This document shows, piece after piece, positions 1-8,180 of a stretch of 64,000 bases of DNA. This stretch comes from Desulfoprunum benzoelyticum (GTDB lineage Bacteria; Desulfobacterota; Desulfobulbia; Desulfobulbales; Desulfocapsaceae), in NCBI RefSeq assembly GCF_014201505.1, contig NZ_JACHEO010000003.1, positions 186,001-250,000 on the forward strand. Reading direction: 5' to 3'. Each line of letters opens with the position of its first letter. The stretch's first letter is position 1. Both the position numbers and the translations under genes were made by a program. The notes beneath the pieces are model-generated. The model was not told the DNA's origin and ran no database searches. It was given only the letters and a program-made list of their open reading frames with translations.

Positions 1-755
1 TTCCTTTCCGCCTCGGCGGCGTCGGATTGCAGCAGACGCCTGGCCTCCATGAACAACCGATCCCAGTAATCGAGGTGGCGATGGGCCCCGGTCGTATCAT
101 AGTGGGAAAGGCGGGAGAAAAGCTGTGCCGCCTCGACACTGTTGATGACCGGCACCAGCCGGCGTTTTTCCTTGATGTGGGGTAAAAACATCGTCGGCGA
201 ATAGCGGCGCTCCACCTTGAGGGGATGGATACAGAGCTTGCCGTCGGCATTGTAGACGTCGATCAGGACCTGGGTCGTCTCCCGGATCCTGGCGATCGAC
301 TTGAACGAGTGGCTGTTTCTGAGGATGGCGAAATAGGCGATGGTGTTGAGCTGGAACAGGTAGGGGCAGGTGATGACGAAAAAATCGCCGATCATCAGGT
401 CGGTGGCCCAGATATGCAGCAGGTCGGAGAGGAGGTCGAAGACATACAGCACATCCCGTCCTTCCCTGGTGATGATACTGTGGACCTCGCGGGAAAACGA
501 CTCGAAACTGTTTCCGGTCTCCAGCCGGTAGATCATGAGGTTGGGACGCTCGTCCAGGATCGGCATATGCCGGCCGAAGCGGATGTACACGACCCGTTCG
601 TTTCTGGACAAGGCGCTGTTGACAAAAGGCAGGACCAGCCGCTGGTAGTCGTCGATGCTGTCGACCTGCCAGACGACATTGTCCCCCCAGCGCAGGTGAT
701 CGATGATATGGTCCAGGCTGTCCCAGCCAGTGGAGACATGGGTGTGATATCGCAT
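1..755 (-). CDS. Partial RecA/KaiC-like ATPase-fold protein, C-terminus outside the window
   Basis: An open frame of 251 codons reads leftwards off the window edge, so only the N-terminal part is seen. The start is the ATG at 755-753, preceded by GAGAGGA about ten bases upstream. The N-terminus has a KaiC-like opening (STGWDSLDHIIDHLRWGDNV) followed by VVWQVDSIDDY. I recall this opening from the N-terminal regions of large PEP/pyruvate-binding (PEP synthase-like) proteins of delta-proteobacteria. A hydrophobic beta-strand core (DVLYVFDLLSDLL, then DFFVITCPYLF) fits a RecA-type fold. No clear Walker A GKT is visible, so ATP hydrolysis is doubtful. The full-length protein could be a PEP synthase-like enzyme or a free-standing KaiC-like protein, and the missing C-terminus would decide. 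Confidence 0.6.
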   Translation of the reverse strand, partial: MRYHTHVSTGWDSLDHIIDHLRWGDNVVWQVDSIDDYQRLVLPFVNSALSRNERVVYIRFGRHMPILDERPNLMIYRLETGNSFESFSREVHSIITREGRDVLYVFDLLSDLLHIWATDLMIGDFFVITCPYLFQLNTIAYFAILRNSHSFKSIARIRETTQVLIDVYNADGKLCIHPLKVERRYSPTMFLPHIKEKRRLVPVINSVEAAQLFSRLSHYDTTGAHRHLDYWDRLFMEARRLLQSDAAEAER

Positions 756-1176
756 AGGGATGTATCCTCTCACGTGATTCCCGCCACCGCTACAGGAAAT
801 GATACAATAATGGAATATACGACGGTCCTGGTGTATCTCTTTTTGTTCATTCTGGCGTCACTGTCCCACCTGAGCCGCAATCGGCCTGGCGGCTGCAGGC
901 CCGGCCTGATCTGCGGACCGGAGAAAGCTGCGGACTGCGAGGCGGCGCGCCGCGGAATGCCCGGGGGCGGCGCGAACATCGTGTCGGGCGGGAATGGAAA
1001 ATTGAGGCCCCTGTCAATTTGATACCATAAACCCGACGGGGCTTCAATGGAGGCCGCGCGATCGCCGCGAAGGCCCGGGGACCAGGTCGTCGGGCAGATC
1101 GCGCGGGCGAGGACCGCCGTCCCCCTTGCGGGCCGCACACCTCCGTCGGCCCGGAAAGGGAACAGGCGCAGACGGC
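756..1176. other. Intergenic stretch without a recognisable gene
   Basis: These 421 bases separate two minus-strand genes. The open frames across them have the low-complexity Arg/Pro/Ala composition of GC-rich shadow frames, and none has a plausible ribosome binding site. On the minus strand a TTGACA lies near 1010-1015, but it has no convincing -10 partner. I see no clear terminator for the upstream glutamate synthase gene. Confidence 0.5.
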
Positions 1177-2829
1177 TCAGGAGTTCAGAATCTTCCTTGC
1201 CGACTCGTCGTTGACGTCGGAGACGTGCGGGATGCCGGTCTCTCGCGCCGTTTCCCGGTTGCCGGAGAAGATGTCGCTGCGGCTGACCTGGTTCAGGGAG
1301 AATTTCCTGCACCCGGCCATCAGCTGCTGGACGCCGCAGGCGAGCTTGTCGGCCAGGGTGTAGAAGCCGATGGCGCCATAGGGGATGTTCTTCATCTCGT
1401 CCTTGCCGACAATTTTCTCGACGTCATAGTAGCCGGCGAAGATCTCGTCGGCGGTCTTGCCCTGCTCGAGCACGGTCTTGGGCAGTTCGTTCCAGTTGCC
1501 GTTGACCCGATCCCGCCGTTCGGGATAGATGGCGCCCTCGATATTGGCGCCCAGAAAACCGGGGATCATGATCCCCCGGCCCATGCAGACCAGCTTGGTA
1601 TAGGGCGCCCCCAGGGCCAGGGCCTTGAAGATGTGGTCCTCGAGGGCGAAGCCGCCGGCAAAGGACATGTCGACGACCTGCCTGCCCTTGGCCGCCAGCA
1701 TATTGGCATATTCATGGGCCTTGGAGTGGAGAATGATCGACGGCACGCCCCAGCTCTGCATCATGTTCCAGGGGCTCATGCCGGTACCGCCGCCGGAACC
1801 GTCGATCGTCAGCAGGTCGAGCTGGGCGTCGGTGGAGAACTTGATCGCCATCGCCAGTTCTTCCATGCCGTAGGAACCGGTCTTCAGGGTCACCCGGTTG
1901 AACCCGAGACCGCGCAGGTATTCGACGGTGCTCATGAAATCTTCGCGGACCTGTTCCACCGAACTGAGCTGGGTGGCGCCGAGGCGGCTGTGCCGGGCGA
2001 ACGACTTGATCGCCCCCTGCTCGAAACCCTTCTGGACCTCGGGGATGGAGGGATCGGGATCGACGACATAGCCGCGGTCCTTGAGGAACCTGGCGTAGTC
2101 GATGCTCCGCACCTGGATCTCACCGCCGATGTTTTTGGTGCCCTGGCCCCACTTCAGCTCGATAATGCATTTGTCGCCGTATTTATCGGCGACGTACTCG
2201 GCGACGCCGTTGCGGGCGTCTTCGACGTTGAGCTGGACGATAATCGCCCCATAACCGTCATGGTAGCGCATATAGGTATCGATGCGGCGGTCGAGCTCCG
2301 GCGCCGCCTTGATCTTGCCCTTTTTTTCCGGGCCGGGATTGATCTCCGACTTGCGGTCGACCCCGACGACATTTTCGCCGATGACGACCGGGATGCCGAC
2401 CAGGGCGCCGCCGATGGCGAAGGAGTCCCAGTATTTTTCGGCGATGAACGTCGAGCCAAGGGCCCCGGTCATCAGCGGCATGCGGACCTTGGTCTTGACC
2501 TTCCTGCCGAACTGGGTCTCGAGACTGACATTGGGGAAAATGCAGTCGTCCTGGCTGTTCGTCAGCCCCGGCGCCATCCCCTGGGCCCCATAGGCATAGC
2601 CCTGGATGCGCAGCGAATTATAATTGACGCCAATGTGCGTGGTATTGTTCGCCCCGGCGGTCACCAGGCCGAAACTCCGCGGATAGAGGAGCTTGCGACC
2701 GACCATGCTGGACAACCAGGTTTCACATTTTCCCTTGCAATCCGCCCGACACAGGGTGCACAGGCTCGATTCGGCGGCGTCACCGCGATTCATGGTGCCG
2801 AGAACATCATTGCTCTTTGAAAATCTCAT
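1177..2829 (-). CDS. FMN-binding glutamate synthase family protein (GltB central/FMN domain)
   Basis: This 550-residue protein corresponds to the FMN and Fe-S binding domain of the glutamate synthase large subunit. It has no N-terminal glutaminase domain. The family normally converts 2-oxoglutarate plus ammonia or glutamine nitrogen to glutamate in the cytoplasm. A cysteine cluster near the N-terminus (CTLCRADCKGKC, about residues 24-35) may hold an Fe-S centre. The core holds the synthase signatures GSYGMEELAMAIKF, LLTIDGSGGGTGMSPWNMM (FMN/substrate loop) and AGGFALEDHIFKALALGA. I chose the ATG at 2829 because AAGGATG lies just upstream; a longer reading to 2916 adds a basic tail unlike the family. 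No amidotransferase or NADPH subunit gene is adjacent, so the electron donor is unknown. Confidence 0.85.
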   Translation of the reverse strand: MRFSKSNDVLGTMNRGDAAESSLCTLCRADCKGKCETWLSSMVGRKLLYPRSFGLVTAGANNTTHIGVNYNSLRIQGYAYGAQGMAPGLTNSQDDCIFPNVSLETQFGRKVKTKVRMPLMTGALGSTFIAEKYWDSFAIGGALVGIPVVIGENVVGVDRKSEINPGPEKKGKIKAAPELDRRIDTYMRYHDGYGAIIVQLNVEDARNGVAEYVADKYGDKCIIELKWGQGTKNIGGEIQVRSIDYARFLKDRGYVVDPDPSIPEVQKGFEQGAIKSFARHSRLGATQLSSVEQVREDFMSTVEYLRGLGFNRVTLKTGSYGMEELAMAIKFSTDAQLDLLTIDGSGGGTGMSPWNMMQSWGVPSIILHSKAHEYANMLAAKGRQVVDMSFAGGFALEDHIFKALALGAPYTKLVCMGRGIMIPGFLGANIEGAIYPERRDRVNGNWNELPKTVLEQGKTADEIFAGYYDVEKIVGKDEMKNIPYGAIGFYTLADKLACGVQQLMAGCRKFSLNQVSRSDIFSGNRETARETGIPHVSDVNDESARKILNS

Positions 2830-3531
2830 GCTCGTCATCCTTGCGTTGAAGTGAATGGATATACGTCTATAGCGCTGCCGGCGGATGCAGGCAGCGACAG
2901 TGGCCAAAGACAGCACACACCATATGTATCTGCAATATAGGGATATTCATGACATGAATCCAAAAATTGTTACAAAAAATATCAAAATGATACAATATTG
3001 TAGGAAAAAAACATTAGCTGAGTCCTCCACGGAAATCAATCGATTTTTGACGCCATCACATAAAGGTTGAAAAATCGAGAGACTCCCTGAACCAGAGGCG
3101 GAGATCAGCGCGGGAAGGAAGGGAGAAAGGCGTCGCCGGCCCAGGGGGACCGACGAGAGAAACACACGGCGGGGATTATCGGGAAAGAGCGGATCATACG
3201 GCTGCGGACATCATCGTAACCGACAGGCACTGCCATCAAAGCTGAACCCGGGGCCCGGGAGCACACAGGCCCGGTCGCTGAACGGAGGATAAGGGAGGAC
3301 CGAGCGGCGGTCCTCCCTTACCTCTCCTGAGTGTCAAGCCAGCCCGTCTCCCCCGCGGCGCCTCTCTCAGAAGGCGCAGTATCTCATCGGGAGTGTCCGC
3401 CCCCCTCGGCGTTCACGGTTCTTTTTTGACACCCATTGAGAGAGCAGGAGGTTGATATGGCGTATCGTGTCGTTCCTTTTCTCTCAATCCGGAATCTCAA
3501 CAGCAGCCTGGTCAGGCCGACTTCGGAAAGA
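2830..3531. other. Gene-poor region with AT-rich promoter-like segment
   Basis: About 700 bases hold no convincing gene. The stretch 2910-3070 is markedly AT-rich in a GC-rich genome and contains the perfect palindrome ACAATATTGT at 2992-3001. This is the probable promoter/regulatory zone of the minus-strand glutamate synthase gene. A strong inverted repeat lies at 3291-3319 and is listed separately. A plus-strand frame from the ATG at 3457 has a good AGGAGG in front of it, but its protein sequence is unconvincing and it overlaps the small minus-strand gene. Confidence 0.5.
3291..3319. repeat. 12-bp inverted repeat with 5-base loop
   Basis: The left arm AAGGGAGGACCG (3291-3302) pairs perfectly with the right arm CGGTCCTCCCTT (3308-3319). 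No U-tract follows on either strand, so it is not a classical terminator. It could be an RNA structure or a protein-binding site. Confidence 0.7.
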
Positions 3532-3714
3532 TCAGGCAACCCCGTGCGGACGAAGCCGCTTCGCTTCGCTCCCGACGGTGGCAATCTCACTGCCGACCTT
3601 GCCGGCAAACATCCGCTTGAAACCGAATCCGAGGAGCATTCCGAGCGGCAGGACGATCTGCAGCGTCACAGGTAGAATCCAGAACAGTACGATAATGCTG
3701 TCGATGCGCATCAT
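3532..3714 (-). CDS. Small single-span membrane protein, unknown function
   Basis: A 60-residue protein starts at tandem ATG codons (3714 and 3711). A near-perfect Shine-Dalgarno, AGGAGGTGA, sits about seven bases upstream, which is the main reason for calling it. Residues 6-31 form one hydrophobic helix (SIIVLFWILPVTLQIVLPLG), followed by a positively charged stretch (GFGFKRMF) and a polar tail. It would sit in the inner membrane with its C-terminal tail probably in the cytoplasm. No family is recognised. The flanking DNA carries no operon partner, so no role is suggested. Confidence 0.6.
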   Translation of the reverse strand: MMRIDSIIVLFWILPVTLQIVLPLGMLLGFGFKRMFAGKVGSEIATVGSEAKRLRPHGVA

Positions 3715-3850
3715 AACGTCACCTCCTGGCAGTTGAAGTACAGCCCGTCGCATACACACGCCGTCGCCGGCCTCAATCCGCGCAACCAGTCCCCCGCAGG
3801 GTCTGCGAACACTCCCCCACCGGATGGACATCGACAGACAGAGCGCCCCT

Positions 3851-3880
3851 TTGCATAAGAGCGTCCGGGCATGATATACT
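3851..3880 (+). promoter_or_regulatory. Sigma-70-type promoter for the PAS-LuxR gene
   Basis: TTGCAT (3851-3856) is spaced 18 bases from TATACT (3875-3880). It would start transcription about 80 bases upstream of the regulator gene at 3966. Both hexamers match the consensus well for a GC-rich genome. Confidence 0.55.
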
Positions 3881-3965
3881 TTGCTGATCTGATAAAAGGC
3901 TATCGACAGGACGAGCCGATGTCCATACCCATATTTGAGTATTTTCGCCGCCCGAGGGGAAGAAA

Positions 3966-4736
3966 ATGCGCAACTTCCGCCAGGAGTTCATCGATGTCTT
4001 CAGGAGTGGCTACATCCGCGAGGAGACGATCAGGCGGCACATCGAACCCTACATCCAGATGGAGAAGCATCTCCCCGATCTCGCCGCCTTTTTCTATGTG
4101 CTGGAATACCCGTCAGGGCAATACCGTTTCCTCGGCCGGCAGCAGGAGCATATTTCCGGCTATCCCAACGAAGAAGTCCTGCAACGGGGGATCGACCTCT
4201 TTCTCCGTTCCGTCCATCCCGGTGAAATCGACATCCTCCTGCATCAGGTCTATCCCGACATGATCGCCTTTGTCGCCGCCCAGCCGGACGACAACGTCAA
4301 AAAAGGGCTGCTCTTCCAGTATAATTACCGTTACAAAAGAAAGGATGAGAGCTATGTCAACCTGCTCAGCAATATCCATATTCTCGAATTGGACGATCAG
4401 GGGCGGGCCTCGCTGGTGCTCGGCAACACCATCATGCTGCAGAATGGCGAACTCCTGCCCCTGCGCCTGAAGATCAAGCAGTTTCAGTTCAAGGAACTGG
4501 CGGAAACGGTCTTCAGCCGGGTCTATACCCCCCTGTCGGGACAGAAGAGCCTGACGGCAAGGGAACTGGAGATCCTGCGCTATCTCGCCCTCGGCTACAC
4601 CAGCCGGGAGATCGCCCAGAAACTCTGCATCAGCCCGTTGACGGTCGACACCCACCGCCGCCATCTCCTGCGAAAAATGCAGTGCAACAACGTCGTCGAA
4701 ATGACCCGGATCGCCTTCCGGAACGCCCTGCTCTGA
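3966..4736 (+). CDS. PAS-domain LuxR-family transcriptional regulator
   Basis: This 256-residue protein has a PAS-like sensory region at about residues 35-165 (FFYVLEYPSGQYRFLG, HISGYPNEEVLQRGIDLFLR). A LuxR/FixJ-type helix-turn-helix follows at about residues 190-250. The HTH core LTARELEILRYLALGYTSRE followed by IAQKLCISPLTVDTHRRHLL is canonical. The PAS architecture resembles regulators that read small molecules or redox state, but no heme or flavin ligand residue can be named. It lacks a receiver domain, so it is not a classical response regulator. The start ATG has GAGGGGAA five bases upstream. It is transcribed alone from its own promoter, and its target is unknown. Confidence 0.85.
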   Translation: MRNFRQEFIDVFRSGYIREETIRRHIEPYIQMEKHLPDLAAFFYVLEYPSGQYRFLGRQQEHISGYPNEEVLQRGIDLFLRSVHPGEIDILLHQVYPDMIAFVAAQPDDNVKKGLLFQYNYRYKRKDESYVNLLSNIHILELDDQGRASLVLGNTIMLQNGELLPLRLKIKQFQFKELAETVFSRVYTPLSGQKSLTARELEILRYLALGYTSREIAQKLCISPLTVDTHRRHLLRKMQCNNVVEMTRIAFRNALL

Positions 4737-4897
4737 GCGGCCCAGGGGCGCCGCGGCTCGATCCCGCCGCATCCATGGCCATCCTTTGATCAGGGGAAAG
4801 CGGCCCGCCCTCCCTGTCCATGGCTAAAACCCGCCGGATGTGGTAGATTTTTGATTTTGCCGCCTGCAACCGAACTTCTTACCGACACTGGACATAC

Positions 4898-7198
4898 ATG
4901 GCCGATACGAGCAGACGGGTGAAGAAGAGATGGATCGTTCTCTCTTTCATTGCCCTGATTATCACCGCGATCTCGCTGATCCTGGGCCCCCGGGTCCTGC
5001 GCCTGGACCGCATGGTCAAAGATCGACTGGAGGGCCGGATCTGGGCCCTGCCGGCCGAGGTCTATGCCCGGCCCCTCGAACTCTACCCCGGTCTGGAACT
5101 CGAGGCCCAGGCACTGGAGGACGAACTCGAACTGGCCGGCTACCGCCGGGAGGACGAGCCGGCAGCGCCGGGGGCCTATGCCCGCCGCAACGGCAGTTTC
5201 GAGATTGTCACCCGCGATTTCCCCTACCCCTCGGGCCTCGAACCTTCGACACATTTCACCCTGACGCTGGCCGGCGACCATGTCACCGCCATCACCGGCG
5301 TCGACACGGCGGAGTCCATTTCCCTGATCCGCATCGATCCGGCCCGGATCGGCAGTTTTCATGCCCTGGAACATGAGGACCGGCTGCTGCTCAGCCGGGC
5401 CCAGCTGCCGGAGATGCTGGTCAAGACCCTGCTCGCCGTCGAGGACCGTGATTTCTACAACCATGGCGGCATCGCCCCGCGCTCCATCCTTCGCGCCCTC
5501 GTCGCCAACCTCCGGGCCGGGTCCACCGTCCAGGGCGGCAGCACCCTGACCCAGCAGCTGGCGAGGAATTTCTTCCTCACCCATGAACGGACCCTGGGGC
5601 GCAAGGCCAACGAGGCAATCATCGCCCTGCTCCTCGAACTCCATTACGACAAGGAGACGATCCTCACCGCCTATGCCAACGAGATCTTTCTCGGCCAGGA
5701 CGGCGGGCGGGCGATCCACGGCTTCGGCCGGGCCAGCCGCTTCTATTTCCGGCGGGATCTGGCCGATCTCAGCCCCGAACAGATCGCCCTGCTGGTCGGG
5801 ATGATCAAGGGACCGAGCGCCTACGATCCCCGCCGCCACCCCGAAGCGAGCCTGCAGCGCCGGGCGGTCGTCCTCGCCGTCATGCGCGAGTCGGGCATCA
5901 TCGACGAGCCCCTGTACCGGCAGGCGCTGAGCGAACCGCTCGATCATTCCACCCGCGTCATGAAGGGGGGGAGCCGCTATCACGCCTTCCTCGACCTGGT
6001 CCGGCGCGAACTGCAGCGGGAATACCGCGAGCAGGACCTCAACGGCAGGGGGATGAAGATCCTCACGACTCTCGATCCCCAGGCCCAGCGGCAGGTCGAA
6101 CAGCAGCTCGATCGGACCCTGGGCGCCATCGAAAAGAAGGCCGGGGTCCTGGAGGGGGCGGTGGTGATCACCGGCCGCGACAACGGCGAGATCCTGGCCC
6201 TGGCCGGCAGCCGCAACCCCGGGATGGCGGGATTCAACCGCGCCATCGACGCCCGCCGCCCCATCGGGTCGCTGATCAAGCCGGCGGTCTATCTGGCGGC
6301 CCTGGAACAGGGCTACACCCTGACCAGCCCGCTGCAGGACAGCGCGATCAGCATCCCGTCGCCCGGCAGCCAGACCTGGCGGCCGCAGAACTACGATCGC
6401 CGCGAGCACGGCCAGGTGCCGCTCTACCTCGCCCTCGCCCATTCCTACAACCTCGCCACGGTCCGGCTCGGCATGGCGATCGGGCTCGACAAGGTCATCG
6501 ACTGCGCCAAGAGACTCGGGATGCCGGGCAACATCGCCCCCTACCCCTCGTTTCTGCTCGGCACCGCCGAAATGTCGCCGCTCGAGGTCGGCCAGATGTA
6601 CCAGACCTTCGCCACCGGCGGCTTCCATCAGCCGCTGCGCTGCATCGACAGCGTCCTCGATGCCGACAACGCCCTGCTGAAACGGTACGGGATGGAGGTC
6701 GAGCAGCGCTTCGCCCCGACCGGGGTGTTTCTCCTCAACTCCGCCCTGCAGCAGACCGTCAGCGCAGGAACGGCCCGGGCCCTGACCCGGTTAATCCCGG
6801 CCACCCATGCCGTCGCCGGCAAGACCGGCACCACCGACAATCTGCGCGACAGCTGGTTCGCCGGCTATACCGGCGACAAACTGGCCGTCGTCTGGGTCGG
6901 CCGCGACGACAACCTGCCGGCCGGAGTCACCGGGGCCGCGGGGGCCATGATCGTCTGGGGCAATATCCTCAAAGATCTGCATCCCCGGCCGCTGGAACTG
7001 AGTGAACCGCCGGACATCGAATGGGCCTGGATCGACAGCCGCACGTTCGCGGCGACGAGCCGCCGCAACCCCGACGCGGTCGCCCTGCCGTTCGTGGCCG
7101 GCACCGCCCCCGACAACGCCGCCGTCCTGCCCGGGATGGAGGCGATCGAAGAGAAGACCAGGGGCCTGATCGATTCGGTCCGCAGCTGGTTCGAGTAA
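4898..7198 (+). CDS. mrcB: Class A penicillin-binding protein 1B-type (transglycosylase/transpeptidase)
   Basis: This 766-residue bifunctional peptidoglycan synthase has an N-terminal cytoplasmic tail and one membrane helix (about residues 12-31). A UB2H-like region follows (PAEVYARPLELYPGLEL). The GT51 glycosyltransferase motifs are LLAVEDRDFYNHGGI, whose Glu is catalytic, and GGSTLTQQLARNFFL. The transpeptidase domain carries SLIK (SxxK, in RPIGSLIKPA), SYN (HSYNLATV) and KTG (GKTGTTDNLRDSWFAG), so all three active-site motifs are intact. The early PAEVYARP segment and order of domains resemble PBP1b rather than PBP1a. It acts at the outer face of the inner membrane. Its stop lies 19 bases before the TPR lipoprotein gene, suggesting one transcript and possibly an LpoB-like partner, which is inference only. 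Confidence 0.92.
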   Translation: MADTSRRVKKRWIVLSFIALIITAISLILGPRVLRLDRMVKDRLEGRIWALPAEVYARPLELYPGLELEAQALEDELELAGYRREDEPAAPGAYARRNGSFEIVTRDFPYPSGLEPSTHFTLTLAGDHVTAITGVDTAESISLIRIDPARIGSFHALEHEDRLLLSRAQLPEMLVKTLLAVEDRDFYNHGGIAPRSILRALVANLRAGSTVQGGSTLTQQLARNFFLTHERTLGRKANEAIIALLLELHYDKETILTAYANEIFLGQDGGRAIHGFGRASRFYFRRDLADLSPEQIALLVGMIKGPSAYDPRRHPEASLQRRAVVLAVMRESGIIDEPLYRQALSEPLDHSTRVMKGGSRYHAFLDLVRRELQREYREQDLNGRGMKILTTLDPQAQRQVEQQLDRTLGAIEKKAGVLEGAVVITGRDNGEILALAGSRNPGMAGFNRAIDARRPIGSLIKPAVYLAALEQGYTLTSPLQDSAISIPSPGSQTWRPQNYDRREHGQVPLYLALAHSYNLATVRLGMAIGLDKVIDCAKRLGMPGNIAPYPSFLLGTAEMSPLEVGQMYQTFATGGFHQPLRCIDSVLDADNALLKRYGMEVEQRFAPTGVFLLNSALQQTVSAGTARALTRLIPATHAVAGKTGTTDNLRDSWFAGYTGDKLAVVWVGRDDNLPAGVTGAAGAMIVWGNILKDLHPRPLELSEPPDIEWAWIDSRTFAATSRRNPDAVALPFVAGTAPDNAAVLPGMEAIEEKTRGLIDSVRSWFE

Positions 7199-7217
7199 TC
7201 ACCCTTTCGGAGCGCCA

Positions 7218-7727
7218 ATGACCGCAACCACCACCCGCCCCCTCCCCACCGCCCGGCTGCTGCCGCCACTCCCGTTCCTCCTGCTGTTGCTGCTGACGGT
7301 CCTGCTCTACGGCTGCGCCGTGACCGTCCCGGCCCCCACCCGTCCGGCCCGACCAGCGCCGACGGAGATCTCGCCGCCGGCGCCGGCGCCGCCGTCGACC
7401 GCCCCGCGACCGGTGAAGCCGAGACCGGGCAAGGTGGCGCAACCGACCGGACCGGCCGGCTCGCTCTACCTCGAGGCCGAAGCGGCGCTGCGCTCGGGCA
7501 ACCCCGGCCGGGCCGAGATCCTGATCGAACGGGCATTGCGGATCGATCCCGGCAACGCCCGCTACTGGCACCTGCTCGGGCGGGCCAAATATGACCAGGG
7601 CGCCTATCCCCAGGCGCTGCAGTTTTTCCGCAAGGCCGAAAGCCGGATCCGCGGCGACCGGGAACTGGCGGCCCGCAACCGGGAATATCTTCAGGCCGCC
7701 GCTGCCAGGGCCGGCGGACAACGATAA
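7218..7727 (+). CDS. TPR-containing lipoprotein
   Basis: This 169-residue protein begins with a signal peptide ending in the lipobox LLYGC, so Cys at about residue 34 should be lipidated. A long Pro/Ala/Thr-rich linker (residues 35-80) spans away from the membrane. A single TPR-like pair of helices follows (AEILIERALRIDPGNARYWHLLG and AYPQALQFFRKAE). GGAG stands just upstream of the ATG. It follows the PBP1b gene by 19 bases. The architecture (lipidated anchor, disordered linker, small helical domain) resembles outer-membrane activators of PBPs such as LpoA/LpoB or NlpI-like proteins, but no sequence match can be claimed. Confidence 0.75.
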   Translation: MTATTTRPLPTARLLPPLPFLLLLLLTVLLYGCAVTVPAPTRPARPAPTEISPPAPAPPSTAPRPVKPRPGKVAQPTGPAGSLYLEAEAALRSGNPGRAEILIERALRIDPGNARYWHLLGRAKYDQGAYPQALQFFRKAESRIRGDRELAARNREYLQAAAARAGGQR

Positions 7728-7893
7728 CGACGCTCCAGGCAGAGGGCGAACCGGCCTGCGACACGTTCGTGGCGATGGCGGCCCGGGTGACGATCGAAAG
7801 GGCTCTGCGGCAGGTATACTTGAGGACGCAGGGCTGGGGGGATGAAAGAGGAAGAAATCGGGGGTGGGGCAGTCTGGGACGAGGGAAGCAGCT

Positions 7894-8139
7894 CTAAGCC
7901 AGGTCGACCTGCATCAGCATCAGGTCCTGACCGTCATCACGGGTGATGGTGACTTCCATCCCCTCCGTTCGCGGATCCTGACGGCACAGGATGTCGACCC
8001 CGAACAGGAAGGACTCCTCGACGATCCCGGCGTTGCTGCCGAGCAGAATTTGAGCCCGGGTGACCTTGTCCGCCTGATGCTGCTTGACGAGGTCGAGCAA
8101 TTGCCAATGCAGGCCCTGGGCCAGCGAAAACTCGTGCAC
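7894..8139 (-). CDS. hypA: HypA-like hydrogenase nickel chaperone lacking the zinc domain
   Basis: The 81-residue protein starts MHEFSLAQGL, the HypA N-terminus whose His2 and Glu3 help bind nickel. The alpha/beta body (AQILLGSNAGIVEESFLFG, then EGMEVTIT) follows HypA closely. In normal HypA of about 113 residues, a zinc loop with two CxxC pairs sits before the last strand. Here the sequence runs from EVTITRDDGQ directly into DLMLMQVDLA, which resembles the normal HypA C-terminal strand. Only one cysteine is present. The zinc insertion therefore looks cleanly absent rather than truncated. It lies 41 bases downstream of hypD on the same strand. Whether it still delivers nickel, or has become a binding or regulatory protein, is unknown. 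Confidence 0.75.
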   Translation of the reverse strand: MHEFSLAQGLHWQLLDLVKQHQADKVTRAQILLGSNAGIVEESFLFGVDILCRQDPRTEGMEVTITRDDGQDLMLMQVDLA

Positions 8140-8180
8140 GCGTGTTCTCCGTGACGTCGGTGGTGAAAATCGATCCGCTT

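Noticed and set aside
770..1312. A 180-residue minus-strand open frame after the glutamate synthase gene.
   Set aside because: It overlaps the glutamate synthase C-terminus and has shadow-frame composition (Arg, Pro, Ala).
1126..2820. A 564-residue plus-strand frame opposite the glutamate synthase gene.
   Set aside because: Shadow frame of GC-rich coding DNA; no motif or ribosome binding site.
3457..3675. A plus-strand gene starting at ATG 3457 with AGGAGG upstream.
   Set aside because: The protein has no hydrophobic core or motif, and it overlaps the better-supported minus-strand membrane protein. It remains a weak possibility.
4790..6628. A 612-residue minus-strand frame opposite the PBP gene.
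   Set aside because: Shadow frame; the PBP1b motifs on the plus strand are complete.
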